DNA from: DATEMK01 sp035275625
Lineage (GTDB): Bacteria; Bacteroidota; Bacteroidia; AKYH767-A; OLB10
Assembly (NCBI GenBank): GCA_035275625.1
Contig: DATEMK010000499.1
Location: 1 to 11,338 of the forward strand
Direction: 5' to 3'
DNA: 11,338 bases
This document shows positions 1 through 8,000 of the stretch, piece after piece. Positions within the stretch are counted from its first letter, which is position 1. Each line of letters starts with the position of its first letter. The notes beneath the pieces were generated by a model. It saw only the letters and a list, made by a program, of their open reading frames with translations. It searched no databases and had not been told where the DNA came from. Position numbers and translations under genes: made by a program.

Positions 1-141
1 GGAAGAATTGTTTTTTACGAATCGCTTGCAATAGGAATGAAATACAAAGCCATTAACCTGTCTGACGTTGCTCCGGGAATTTATATGCTGAAATTAACAG
101 GAGAGAAAAAATCTTTCATTCAGAAAATTGTCAAAAACTAA
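1..141 (+). CDS. 3' end of a secreted protein with a T9SS type A C-terminal sorting domain (partial)
   Basis: The window opens inside this gene in frame 1; 46 codons and a TAA stop at 139-141 are visible. The tail has the pattern of a type IX secretion C-terminal sorting domain: a beta-strand-like stretch, then LSDVAPGIYMLKL, a short charged turn (TGEKKS), and the final strand FIQKIVKN. The 'GIY(M/V)L(K/R)' strand and the 'F.(Q/K)K(I/L)V' ending are hallmarks of the type A family. In that family the domain targets the protein through the outer-membrane translocon and is then removed by the PorU sortase. The passenger part lies upstream of the window, so its function cannot be stated. It converges on the Nfu gene with a 7-bp gap, and I see no clear terminator between them. 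Confidence 0.8.
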   Translation, partial: GRIVFYESLAIGMKYKAINLSDVAPGIYMLKLTGEKKSFIQKIVKN

Positions 142-148
142 ACAGGTA

Positions 149-772
149 CTATCCTTCTTCCGCCACAACTTCCGTTACCTGCGGAACCATTTTTTTTAAT
201 AAATTTTCTATTCCGGATTTCAAAGTCAGGGTGGAGGAAGGGCAACCGCTGCATGAACCTTTTAAAATAAGGGTCACTACACCGTTATCAAATGATTTGA
301 AATGAATCGCTCCGCCATCCTGTTCCACAGCCGGGCGGACATATTCCTCCAGCATCTGAATTATTTGCTGCTCCAATTGAGCGTTATCAGCGCTTTCAAT
401 TTTTTCGTTCCCTATTTCGTTATCGTGGTTCCTGGTGGCCGGTGCCTGCTGCTCTTCAAAAGGATTTTTCAAAAACAATTTTTCATCTCCCATAAAAAAA
501 CCTTTGATGAATTCACGCAGGATGGCAAGAATATCATACCAGTCAATATCGCTCGTTTTGGTTATGGTAATAAAATTGGAAGTAATAAAAACAGCTTTCA
601 CTCCTGTAAAATCAAAAAGCTGAAATGCCAGCGGGCAGTTTACAGCATCTTCTTTTTTAAAATATTCTACTACTCCTTCATTCAGCAGAATTCTGTTCAC
701 CACAAATTTCATCGCTGCAGGATTGGGTGTTGACTCTGCATACACTTCCACATATTTTTTTGTTGATTCCAT
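149..772 (-). CDS. Nfu/NifU-family iron-sulfur cluster scaffold or carrier protein
   Basis: A 207-residue cytoplasmic protein with the two-domain Nfu layout. Residues about 5-100 form the Nfu N-terminal domain, with the family opening YAESTPNPAAMKF. A polar linker (about 105-130) leads to the C-terminal NifU-like domain, with EEYVRPAVEQDGGAI and the cluster-binding motif C174-S-G-C177. In this family two CxxC motifs from a dimer hold a 4Fe-4S cluster that is passed to apo-enzymes. Length and domain order are normal for Bacteroidota Nfu. The frame can be extended 6 codons to a TTG at 790, but the ATG at 772 is preferred: the alignment-like start (MESTKKYVEVYAESTPNP) fits and a promoter -7 box lies between the two. 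It sits 68 bp downstream of the LapA-domain gene on the same strand. A housekeeping role in Fe-S maturation is inferred. No partner Fe-S assembly gene is in view. Confidence 0.9.
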   Translation of the reverse strand: MESTKKYVEVYAESTPNPAAMKFVVNRILLNEGVVEYFKKEDAVNCPLAFQLFDFTGVKAVFITSNFITITKTSDIDWYDILAILREFIKGFFMGDEKLFLKNPFEEQQAPATRNHDNEIGNEKIESADNAQLEQQIIQMLEEYVRPAVEQDGGAIHFKSFDNGVVTLILKGSCSGCPSSTLTLKSGIENLLKKMVPQVTEVVAEEG

Positions 773-777
773 TACTG

Positions 778-805
778 CAAAGTTAATCAAGCATCACGAA
801 TTCAA
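778..805 (-). promoter_or_regulatory. Predicted Bacteroidota-type promoter for the Nfu gene, possibly leaderless
   Basis: Read on the minus strand, TAACTTTG (785 to 778) matches the Bacteroidota -7 consensus TAnnTTTG exactly. A TTG at 805-803 lies 17 bp upstream, in place of the -33 element. Only five bases (CAGTA) separate the -7 box from the ATG at 772, so the transcript would start at or next to the start codon. The -33 TTG lies inside a GAATTC-aacc-GAATTC dyad (798-813). Prediction from consensus only. Confidence 0.5.
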
Positions 806-840
806 CCGAATTCAGAGATGAAGAAAAATATTCGAAAAAA

Positions 841-1116
841 TCAGGAATACTTTTTAGAAGTAAAATCGCTCAATTGCTTTTCAAGCTCTTTAATTTTTTT
901 GCTGTGTGATTTGATGGCAGAATTCCTCCTGTAAATGGCCGGGAACAAAGTCATCATGCCTGAGGCGATACCGATTACTAATGTAATGAGCATCAGCAAC
1001 GCCATGGAGCTGCTGAAATCCCAGAAAAATAATTTTACCATAACGGGTTGTGCATTTTGCAAGGCAAAGATCACTGCAAGCAATGCAATGACGACTGCGA
1101 TAATTGTAAATTTCAT
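841..1116 (-). CDS. Small LapA-domain (DUF1049) inner-membrane protein
   Basis: A 91-residue protein with two predicted membrane segments (about residues 3-21 and 36-60) and a charged, coiled-coil-like C-terminal tail (about 65-88, KKIKELEKQL). Between the helices is the family signature FALQNAQPVMVKLFFW, typical of the lipopolysaccharide assembly protein A domain. In E. coli, LapA works with LapB in controlling LPS synthesis. Stand-alone LapA-domain proteins in Bacteroidota are mostly uncharacterised, and no LapB is visible here. Start is an ATG at 1116; the length is usual for the family. It is divergent from nadB, and the Nfu gene follows 68 bp downstream. Confidence 0.8.
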   Translation of the reverse strand: MKFTIIAVVIALLAVIFALQNAQPVMVKLFFWDFSSSMALLMLITLVIGIASGMMTLFPAIYRRNSAIKSHSKKIKELEKQLSDFTSKKYS

Positions 1117-1131
1117 GAGGTGTGTATTAGT

Positions 1132-1139
1132 TACTTTTG
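1132..1139 (+). promoter_or_regulatory. Predicted -7 box of the nadB promoter
   Basis: TACTTTTG fits the Bacteroidota -7 consensus TAnnTTTG. Transcription would begin near 1144, giving a leader of about 20 nt that ends in an A-rich stretch (ACAAAAATAAG) just before the proposed TTG start at 1165. No well-spaced -33 TTG is evident; the nearest, at 1104-1106, is about 25 bp away. The box helps decide the start, because the ATG at 1048 would lie upstream of the promoter. Confidence 0.45.
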
Positions 1140-1146
1140 CGCATCA

Positions 1147-1154
1147 CAAATTTA
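1147..1154 (-). promoter_or_regulatory. Predicted -7 box of the LapA-domain gene promoter
   Basis: On the minus strand TAAATTTG (1154 to 1147) fits TAnnTTTG and would give a leader of about 26 nt before the ATG at 1116. There is no good -33 TTG. It overlaps the polymerase footprint expected for the divergent nadB promoter. Confidence 0.35.
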
Positions 1155-1164
1155 CAAAAATAAG

Positions 1165-2718
1165 TTGAGCAGCAGGACAGATTTTTTAGTTATCGGTTCA
1201 GGAATAGCCGGGTTGAGCTATGCTTTAAAGGCGGCTGATTACGGATCCGTGACCATCATTACAAAAGCCAGCGAAGATGAATCCAACACAAAGTATGCAC
1301 AGGGCGGAATAGCAGCGGTAACTCATGCTCCCGATTCTTATGAAAAGCACATCCGGGATACATTGATTTCCGGGGATAATTTGTGTGATGAAAAAATTGT
1401 GCGCATAGTAATAACGGAAAGCGCTGAACGGATAAAAGAACTGATTCAATGGGGCGCTGATTTTGACAAAACTTCCTCCGGTGAATTCGATCTTGCTATT
1501 GAAGGAGGCCACAGTGCGCACCGCGTGTTGCATCATAAAGACATTACCGGTTTAGAAATCGAGCGAAAACTTTTAGAGCAAATTCATAAACATAAAAACA
1601 TAAAACTTTTCACTCATTATTTTGCCGTTGATATCATTACCCAGCATCATCTCGGAATCGAAGTGAAACGATCCACACCCGGTATTGAATGTTACGGAGC
1701 ATATGTTTTGAATACGCGAACCGGTAAAGTTGAAACCATTTTATCGCGTGCAGCTTTGATGGCAACAGGTGGTGCAGGGCAAGTGTATCGGACCACCACT
1801 AATCCTGTAATTGCAACAGGAGATGGTGTGGTGATGGCTTACCGTGCAATGGCAAAAGTGGAAAATATGGAATTTGTGCAGTTTCATCCGACAGCGTTAT
1901 ATCGTCCGGGGGAAAATCCTTCGTTTCTTATTTCAGAGGCTGTGCGCGGATTTGGTGCGGTATTGAAAACACAGGATGAAAAAGAATTCATGCAGCATTA
2001 TGATAAACGCGGATCGCTTGCACCAAGAGATATTGTGGCGCGCGCCATTGACAGTGAAATGAAAAAATCGGGAGATGATTTTGTTCTCCTTGATTGCCGT
2101 GATCTTGATGTGGAAAAATTCAAAGAGCATTTTCCGAACATTTACAGAAAATGCATGGACACAGGAATTAATATTTCAAAAGATTGCATACCTGTAGCTC
2201 CGGCTGCGCATTATTTATGCGGAGGAATAAAGGTGGATGAAAACGGCTGCTCCTCCATAAAAAATCTTTATGCAATCGGTGAATGTTCCTGCACAGGCCT
2301 GCATGGCGCCAACCGCCTTGCTTCCAATTCACTGCTGGAAGCATTGGTTTTTTCCCACAGGGCATTTTTACACAGCAAAGAAAATTTTGATAAAAATTCT
2401 TACCGCGAAAACATTCCGGAATGGAGTTCTCCGAGAGCTAAAGAGCCTGCAGAGATGGTTTTAATCACCCAAAGCCGGAAAGAAGTGGAAGAAATTATGA
2501 GCAGTTATGTCGGCATTTTTCGTTCTGACATGCGGCTGAAAAGAGCATTGGACCGTTTGAAATTGCTTTATCTTGAAACAGAAGATTTGTATGACCGCTG
2601 GACATTGTCAACAAAAATTTGTGAATTGCGAAACCTGATTAATGCCGGTTATCTTATTGTGAAAGCAGCAATTGCAAGAACGGAAAACAAAGGATTGCAT
2701 TTTAATGTTGATAATTGA
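1165..2718 (+). CDS. nadB: L-aspartate oxidase NadB
   Basis: NadB is a flavoprotein that oxidises L-aspartate to iminoaspartate, which quinolinate synthase NadA then condenses to quinolinate for de novo NAD synthesis. The N-terminus carries the FAD-binding motif GSGIAGLS (residues 11-18), followed by KYAQGGIAAV, GGHSAHRVLHHKDITG, ATGGAGQVYRTTTNP and the C-terminal FAD motif GLHGANRLASNSLLEAL. The active-site residues known from E. coli NadB (His244, Arg290, His351, Arg386) have clear counterparts at His241 (QFHPTAL), Arg288 (APRDIVARA), His349 (HYLCGG) and Arg384 (GANR). The near-identical numbering supports a TTG start at 1165 and a 517-residue product. An in-frame ATG at 1048 would add 39 residues that are only antisense to the LapA gene. 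NadA and NadC are not in the window. The next gene starts one base after the stop, so the two are probably translated from one mRNA. Confidence 0.95.
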   Translation: MSSRTDFLVIGSGIAGLSYALKAADYGSVTIITKASEDESNTKYAQGGIAAVTHAPDSYEKHIRDTLISGDNLCDEKIVRIVITESAERIKELIQWGADFDKTSSGEFDLAIEGGHSAHRVLHHKDITGLEIERKLLEQIHKHKNIKLFTHYFAVDIITQHHLGIEVKRSTPGIECYGAYVLNTRTGKVETILSRAALMATGGAGQVYRTTTNPVIATGDGVVMAYRAMAKVENMEFVQFHPTALYRPGENPSFLISEAVRGFGAVLKTQDEKEFMQHYDKRGSLAPRDIVARAIDSEMKKSGDDFVLLDCRDLDVEKFKEHFPNIYRKCMDTGINISKDCIPVAPAAHYLCGGIKVDENGCSSIKNLYAIGECSCTGLHGANRLASNSLLEALVFSHRAFLHSKENFDKNSYRENIPEWSSPRAKEPAEMVLITQSRKEVEEIMSSYVGIFRSDMRLKRALDRLKLLYLETEDLYDRWTLSTKICELRNLINAGYLIVKAAIARTENKGLHFNVDN

Positions 2719-2719
2719 A

Positions 2720-3757
2720 ATGAGTATAAAGTACAAAGTACAAAGTACAAAATTAAGTTCTGAAATATTCAAAGATAATCTTGATTTTGAAAAAACTGCT
2801 TTGGAAATTTTTCGGTTCCAGTCCAATGAAAATGCGGTTTATAAAAAATACATTGAACAATTAAAAATAAATCCTGGAAAAATAAATTCTATTGCTCAAA
2901 TTCCTTTTTTACCAATCCAATTTTTCAAAACACATAAAGTTATTTGCAGTGCACTTCCGTCTTCCGTCTTCCGTCTTCCGTCTTCCTTTTCAAGCAGCGG
3001 CACCACAGGAAATGAAACAAGTAAACATTATGTTACTGATTTGAAAATCTACGAACAATCTTTATTAAAATGCTTTGAATTATTTTATGGAAATATTGAA
3101 GAATATTGTGTCCTCGCTCTTTTGCCTTCTTACCTGGAAAGAAAAGATTCTTCTTTGATTTACATGACTGATTTGCTGATTAAAAAAAGCAATCATTCTA
3201 AAAGCGGGTTTTATTTGAATAATTTTAATGAATTATCCGAAACACTTAAGGAACTTGAAAATCAAAAACAAAAAACGATATTGCTCGGTGTAACTTATGC
3301 ATTGCTTGATTTTGCAGAGATGTTTCCCATAAAACTGAAGCACACAATTATTATGGAAACCGGGGGCATGAAAGGAAAAAGAAAAGAAATCCTCCGAGAA
3401 GAAGTTCATAAAATTTTATCCGGTGCATTTGCTGTGGAGAAAATTCAATCGGAATATGGAATGACAGAGCTTTTATCACAGGCATATTCCAAAGGAGACG
3501 GAATATTTTTTTCACCCCCATGGATGAAAATTTTAATCCGCGATGTGAATGACCCGATGGTATTAATTGAAAATGAGAAGCCGGGAGGAATCAATATTAT
3601 AGATCTTGCCAATATTTATTCCTGTTCATTTATTGCAACACAGGATGTGGGGAAAAAAATTGATGACGCCTGCCTGCCGGACAGTCAGGGAAGTTTTGAA
3701 GTGCTGGGAAGATTTGACGAAAGTGATTTGAGAGGTTGTAATTTAATGATTGAGTAA
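2720..3757 (+). CDS. LuxE-family acyl-protein synthetase-like protein containing heptanucleotide repeats
   Basis: A 345-residue protein resembling the LuxE / acyl-protein synthetase family (relatives of adenylate-forming ligases). Visible landmarks are ALEIFRFQ and IPFLPIQFFKTHKV in the N-terminal third, the nucleotide-binding motif SSSGTTG at residues 91-97, METGGMKGKRKEI in the middle and the adenylation-type EYGMTELLSQAYS. In luminous bacteria LuxE activates a fatty acid with ATP and passes it to LuxC. Here there is no lux operon, so the substrate is unknown. ATG 2720 is chosen because it lies one base past the nadB stop; in-frame ATGs at 2705 and 2672 would overlap nadB. The gene holds two 7-bp tandem repeats: one codes residues 4-11, the other residues 79-89 just before SSSGTTG. 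A change of one unit in the second tract would shift the frame and reach a stop within about 9 or 18 codons. The gene looks more AT-rich than nadB by eye. Confidence 0.8.
   Translation: MSIKYKVQSTKLSSEIFKDNLDFEKTALEIFRFQSNENAVYKKYIEQLKINPGKINSIAQIPFLPIQFFKTHKVICSALPSSVFRLPSSFSSSGTTGNETSKHYVTDLKIYEQSLLKCFELFYGNIEEYCVLALLPSYLERKDSSLIYMTDLLIKKSNHSKSGFYLNNFNELSETLKELENQKQKTILLGVTYALLDFAEMFPIKLKHTIIMETGGMKGKRKEILREEVHKILSGAFAVEKIQSEYGMTELLSQAYSKGDGIFFSPPWMKILIRDVNDPMVLIENEKPGGINIIDLANIYSCSFIATQDVGKKIDDACLPDSQGSFEVLGRFDESDLRGCNLMIE
2728..2751 (+). repeat. Heptanucleotide tandem repeat (GTACAAA, about 3.4 units) at the start of the LuxE-like gene
   Basis: Three perfect copies of GTACAAA (2731-2737, 2738-2744, 2745-2751), preceded by the last three bases of another copy (AAA, 2728-2730). 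The tract starts 6 bases after the start codon's last base and codes residues 4-11 (KYKVQSTK). All visible in-frame ATGs lie upstream of it, so a one-unit change would put the start out of frame with the rest of the gene. Confidence 0.9.
2954..2986 (+). repeat. Heptanucleotide tandem repeat (CTTCCGT, 4.7 units) inside the LuxE-like gene
   Basis: Four perfect copies of CTTCCGT (2954-2981) followed by a partial CTTCC (2982-2986). In frame it codes LPSSVFRLPSS (residues 79-89), directly before the F-SSSGTTG motif. Three units equal 21 bp, so the peptide period is seven residues (LPSSVFR), while a gain or loss of one or two units is a frameshift. Confidence 0.95.
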
Positions 3758-3775
3758 ATAATCTCATTTGATTCT

Positions 3776-4933
3776 TTAGTCAAAAAAATCAGGCTCATAA
3801 ATACATTCTTCTCTTGCTGATTCAGGCGTCCGGATTGTTTTATATGGAGCAAGGGAATCTACCCACGAGCGGTGATATAAATTGCCGAGAAAAGGAAATT
3901 CAGGATAAATATGCGTGGATAAATTTTTCATCACATCATTAACAGCTGATACAGCTACTCCCCATTCATTCGCTATTCTTTCAGCAGAAGGTTCGAGAAA
4001 AGTTATGTAAAGCAATTCGCTTTGCGTATGATCCTGCAGGTTTTCATAAATTACATCTGTTGAAGATGCTTTTCGTTGTTCACTCAGGCGATCACGAAAA
4101 GAATAGATGGTATCCACAAATTGCTGCGAAGTCATGTATCCCGGCACATCATCATTCAAATAAAATAAAGGACTGAAATTCGATTGGTGACACCACATGC
4201 ATTTGCCCGGTTTGCCGGCAACGGATAATAAATTATTTGCGGAAAGTTTAAGGTTTCCCGCTGCGTCATACATGGCAAATCGCAATTGACTGTTTGCCAT
4301 CAGGTCAATGCACTCATGTTCTGATTCTGAAAACGTGCTGTCGGCAATCATGCCTGAACCCTCGGTTGCAATAAATGAAAGGTGGGAAAAAGAAGGCGCT
4401 GCATTTATCTTTACCAGGCGATCACCCCATGCAACTCCGGAATTTGTTACAGCAAACGAAAGCGGGTTGTTAAATGCATGTAAATCTTTAAACGAATTGA
4501 GGGAGGAAGATGCACCTGTTATTTTGTAATAATGATGGGTGCTGTAAAGTGTTAGCATCAGAAATCTTCCGATATCAATTGCATCGTTTTTTTTATATTC
4601 TTCGCTTGCCTTTAGCTTATCCGTAATGACAGATAAAGCTTCGAGCGCTGAAACACTAAAACCTAATTTTGAAAGATCACATCTGAATGTTTTATCATTT
4701 AACCATTTCAGCGAAGCATCAAATGATCCTGCCGGAAGTTCAGCTCCGAGAAAACTGAATGACCATATCAACCCGGTTCTTACATTATCCCACTGCTCGG
4801 TTTCGTAAGATTTTATCCAGCGGAAAGAAATGGCATATTTATTTTCCATTTCTTCAACTGAATCATACGTGCATCTTGAAAAAAAAATAATAAAAAAAAC
4901 AAATGATAATACGGTGGCTTTTGAAGAATGCAA
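3776..4933 (-). CDS. Putative membrane-anchored or lipoprotein with a single CxxCH haem c motif, function unknown
   Basis: A protein of about 385 residues that I do not recognise as a named family. The N-terminus has a lysine followed by a strongly hydrophobic stretch (VLSFVFFIIFF, residues 8-18) and Cys21. This reads as an export signal with a poor lipobox, because Arg20 at -1 is atypical. A plain membrane anchor or ordinary signal peptide is also possible. Near the middle is C245-M-W-C248-H249, a canonical CxxCH motif for covalent haem c attachment, followed by QSNFSPLF. Met267 is a possible second iron ligand, but this is a guess. Only one such motif is present. The start is uncertain: the reading frame begins at a TTG (4933), and the first ATG codon (residue 29) would remove the hydrophobic segment. 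The 3' end converges on the LuxE-like gene (18-bp gap). It lies 79 bp downstream of the PorU2-like gene on the same strand, so it may share that operon. Export and haem binding are inferred from sequence only. Confidence 0.65.
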   Translation of the reverse strand: MHSSKATVLSFVFFIIFFSRCTYDSVEEMENKYAISFRWIKSYETEQWDNVRTGLIWSFSFLGAELPAGSFDASLKWLNDKTFRCDLSKLGFSVSALEALSVITDKLKASEEYKKNDAIDIGRFLMLTLYSTHHYYKITGASSSLNSFKDLHAFNNPLSFAVTNSGVAWGDRLVKINAAPSFSHLSFIATEGSGMIADSTFSESEHECIDLMANSQLRFAMYDAAGNLKLSANNLLSVAGKPGKCMWCHQSNFSPLFYLNDDVPGYMTSQQFVDTIYSFRDRLSEQRKASSTDVIYENLQDHTQSELLYITFLEPSAERIANEWGVAVSAVNDVMKNLSTHIYPEFPFLGNLYHRSWVDSLAPYKTIRTPESAREECIYEPDFFD

Positions 4934-4977
4934 AATTGAAAACTATAAAAGCAAATATCCTGAATAATTTTCTATGC

Positions 4978-4992
4978 CATAATTATATTATG
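4978..4992 (-). other. Small AT-rich inverted repeat between the PorU2-like and haem-motif genes
   Basis: CATAAT-TAT-ATTATG is a perfect 6-bp inverted repeat with a 3-nt loop in the 79-bp gap. It is AT-rich and has no adjacent T-run on the minus strand, so it does not qualify as an intrinsic terminator. I see no TAnnTTTG box in the gap either. Confidence 0.25.
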
Positions 4993-5012
4993 CAAATAAC
5001 AGGAATCTGAAT

Positions 5013-8000
5013 TTATCTTATTAAACACATCTTGCCCCAGCCCTTTTTGAAAAAATGATCGGCTTCCGTTTCACGATGTTCTATAGATTGTCCGTTGAGC
5101 TGTGTAATAACGCGATAGAGATAAATTCCGTTTGCCAATTTATCACCGAATTCATCTTTGCCGTCCCAGGCATATTGAGTAATATTTCTTCCGATATGAA
5201 TGTTTCCGATTTCACTTTGCGTGATTTCACGAACAATCTTTCCGCTCACAGTCATAATCTGAATTTTCAGGTAAGTAGGAATTTCAGAACCGGTGAGTGT
5301 GAAAACAAATTTTGTTGCTGTCGAAAACGGATTCGGATAATTAATAAAGTCTGTAATCGTGGAACGGTTGATCACTTCAAAGGAAATTCTGTAAGAATAA
5401 GCTCCTGAAAGATTTCCTGCTGCGTCACTTCCCTGCACTTCGAGCTGGTAAATTCCGTCTACATCAAATATAGGATTGTACTCTATTTTAAAACTGTTAT
5501 CAGGCTTATTGCCATCAATAAGCACGGCAGGAGTCCATTTCAGTTTTGAACGGTCTGTGCTTGCGTTGGGAGCGCTTTCAAAATACACTCTTGAAACTTT
5601 TCCTTCCGGATCCGTAATCCTGACCGGGAACTTAGTGGTATCATTCATAGCGACATATTTATTTTCATCTTTCACCTTGATAAAAATAAATGGCTTTGCC
5701 GAAACAATATCGCCATCGAGAATGTGCTGCCCGTCAAATGTAACATCCAATATAGGATTTGTAATATCCCGGTTAACGGTGAATAATAACTCTGCAAGAT
5801 TATTAAAATGATATTGCTCCGGCTGGTCATTGTGAGGATTGGCTTCAATCCACAAGGAATTTAACCCTGTGAAATTTTCGGTGTCGAATGAAACTTTTGC
5901 GATGATAATGCTATCCTTCTTCAATGGCTTATATCGTGGTGATGAAATATTGGTGCGGACATGGTTTTTATCATACACATAAAAATCAACCAGCATGCTG
6001 TCCATATCATGGCTGCTGATATTTTCCACAGCCATTTCAAGATTTACTTTCGCACCTTCATCGGTTGTATCCGTAAACGGATTCGGTTTGAACCATTTGT
6101 TTGGCGCCAATGCCGCTTCCGGAACTTCATCGTAATAAATCTGCCAGCGGTCTAATTGCGGTGGAGTCCGGTGAGGTTCATCCTGGTGATAAGATTGCAG
6201 TTTCAAAAAAGGATAAACAGCCGCATCAATAAATGAAAGCGATGAATCCGGAATTGATGCAGGAAGATTAGCAATTAATGTGGTTTCCTGGTTTTGTGTG
6301 CTGATTCCAACTAAGTTTACATGAATACTGTCCTCTGGTTCAAATTCATGTTGTCCCCAATGCAATTCACTCCAATGAGTTGCCGGGCCAATTATAACCG
6401 AAGTAATAAATCCCTTGTTCCAATTACCTCCTACAATGGTATCAAAAGTAATATCCTTGTTGTTTACCGTATCGGCATATATGATTGTTGCGAAACCGGA
6501 ACCCTTTTTTGTAAAATAAATAAAAGGAAAATAATCGTCATTAGTTGGAACTGTACCAGGTGCCAGTGCAGCAAATACCGGGGCAAGAGCCGGATGCCAA
6601 AAGGAATGTTTGCTGCCGCCTAATAAATATATAAGAATATAATTTCCAACAGGCACTGAATTTATTGCCGTTGCAAGGCTGTCGGTATAAGCGTACACGG
6701 TCGCAGAGTCTCCTGTCGGATAAAGAAAATAAGATGGCGCATATCCGGGCTGGCAATTGGGAGGAGCCTTGGGGCAAGTTCCTGTTGCGGGATCAAAGCC
6801 ATTCATATTTCCTAAATCATGTACTGTAAGATCAGCCCGCCATGGAACTAATGTAACTGAATCAAGAATGGCTAAATTAATCTGATGAAAAGAGCATCCG
6901 CCTGAAGCCATTAGATTATTATTTATAAAGTAATCTACAGGATGCCCGCCAAGCTGATCAGGAGTAACTGACGTATGACATAAAATACTGCTTGCAGTTT
7001 CTACAAATTCAAAAGTAGTATCGGCAGGAGGCATGGAATTGTTATAAACAATATTCCTGAATTCGTCTTCTTTAAATTGTGAATAGTGCGCCTGCGACCA
7101 GCCTGTTTTTCCCGGTTTATAAATAAAAGAACTTTCTTTCCAGTGGTAATGGACAGTATCGTTCAATATGGCTGCATTCGCAACGCGCCAGTAATAAACA
7201 CGGTTTGAATCAAGCGAAAAACCTGCCGGACAGGTAACTACCCCACCGGTGCTGCTGATGTCATACGTTTTTTTAAACGGGCTGTTAAAGCGATCTATCG
7301 TATCGAGTTCAAAACGGTAAGCAGTCATTGGCGCAAATAAATTTGCTGTGGATGCTTTTAGTTTAACATTAGTACCGTTTGGAATAATTGCATATTTAAA
7401 GGGATAAACCGGGTTGATGTCTGATGAACGTATCAAAAGTGGTATATCAGGCATAGTGCTGTTATTATATTCATAAGGTCCTTCATCAATAAGGCCCGGC
7501 TGGCTGGCATCAGCCTTCACAAAAAATTTGTTCAATCCTGAAGCCCTGGCAAATTCCATTGGAATGGTAATGGAAATTGTATCTATAAAAGGCATGTCTT
7601 TAATAAGCGTATCAAATACCCTGTCGGCCCCTCCATCAGGAAATTTTCTGACTACTTCGAGGTAATAATCTTTATCAATCCCTCTTCCTAAATTTCTGAC
7701 AACAACATTTATTTTAAAAGAATCAAGCTCGGTGGTAATATCGGATGGTGTAAAAAATACGCCCGGATTTGTCACTTCAAGATCAGGGTATGCCATATTG
7801 TAAAGCTCCAGAGAAGGATCGCCATTTAAAGTCATTCCCATTGCAAGGGATTTTATGGTTACTGAAGAAGCACCGGGGTGGATAGAATCAATGGCATCTT
7901 TCATACATTCTCCAATGCTTTTCCCGTAATCATAGCTTGCAATATGCTGGTAAAGAGGAATAGTATAAATCGGTTGTTCGGGAATATAACTTATGTTAGG

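Noticed and set aside
143..181. CAGGTA...TACCTG inverted repeat as a terminator between the first gene and Nfu
   Set aside because: The loop is 27 nt, there is no T-run, and the right arm lies within Nfu coding sequence.
302..733. Plus-strand open frame opposite the Nfu gene
   Set aside because: Shadow frame: the minus strand has clear Nfu domains with CSGC, while the plus frame shows no recognisable motif.
773..790. Six-codon TTG extension of the Nfu protein
   Set aside because: It overlaps the predicted promoter -7 box and the family start fits the ATG at 772.
1048..1164. An upstream ATG extension of nadB rich in CxxC-like cysteines
   Set aside because: It is antisense to the start of the LapA-domain gene, lies before the nadB -7 box, and would push the active-site residues 39 positions out of register with E. 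coli NadB.
2720..3757. A lux (bioluminescence) operon
   Set aside because: Only a LuxE-like protein is present; no luxC, luxD, luxA or luxB homologue is in the window.
3767..3784. TTTGA...TCAAA stem between the convergent LuxE-like and haem-motif genes as a terminator
   Set aside because: Only a 5-bp AT-rich stem with an 8-nt loop, followed by an A-run on the plus strand; no T-run downstream on either strand.
4308..4529. Plus-strand open frame opposite the haem-motif protein
   Set aside because: No domain or start signal; explained as a shadow of the longer minus-strand frame that has an export signal and CxxCH motif.
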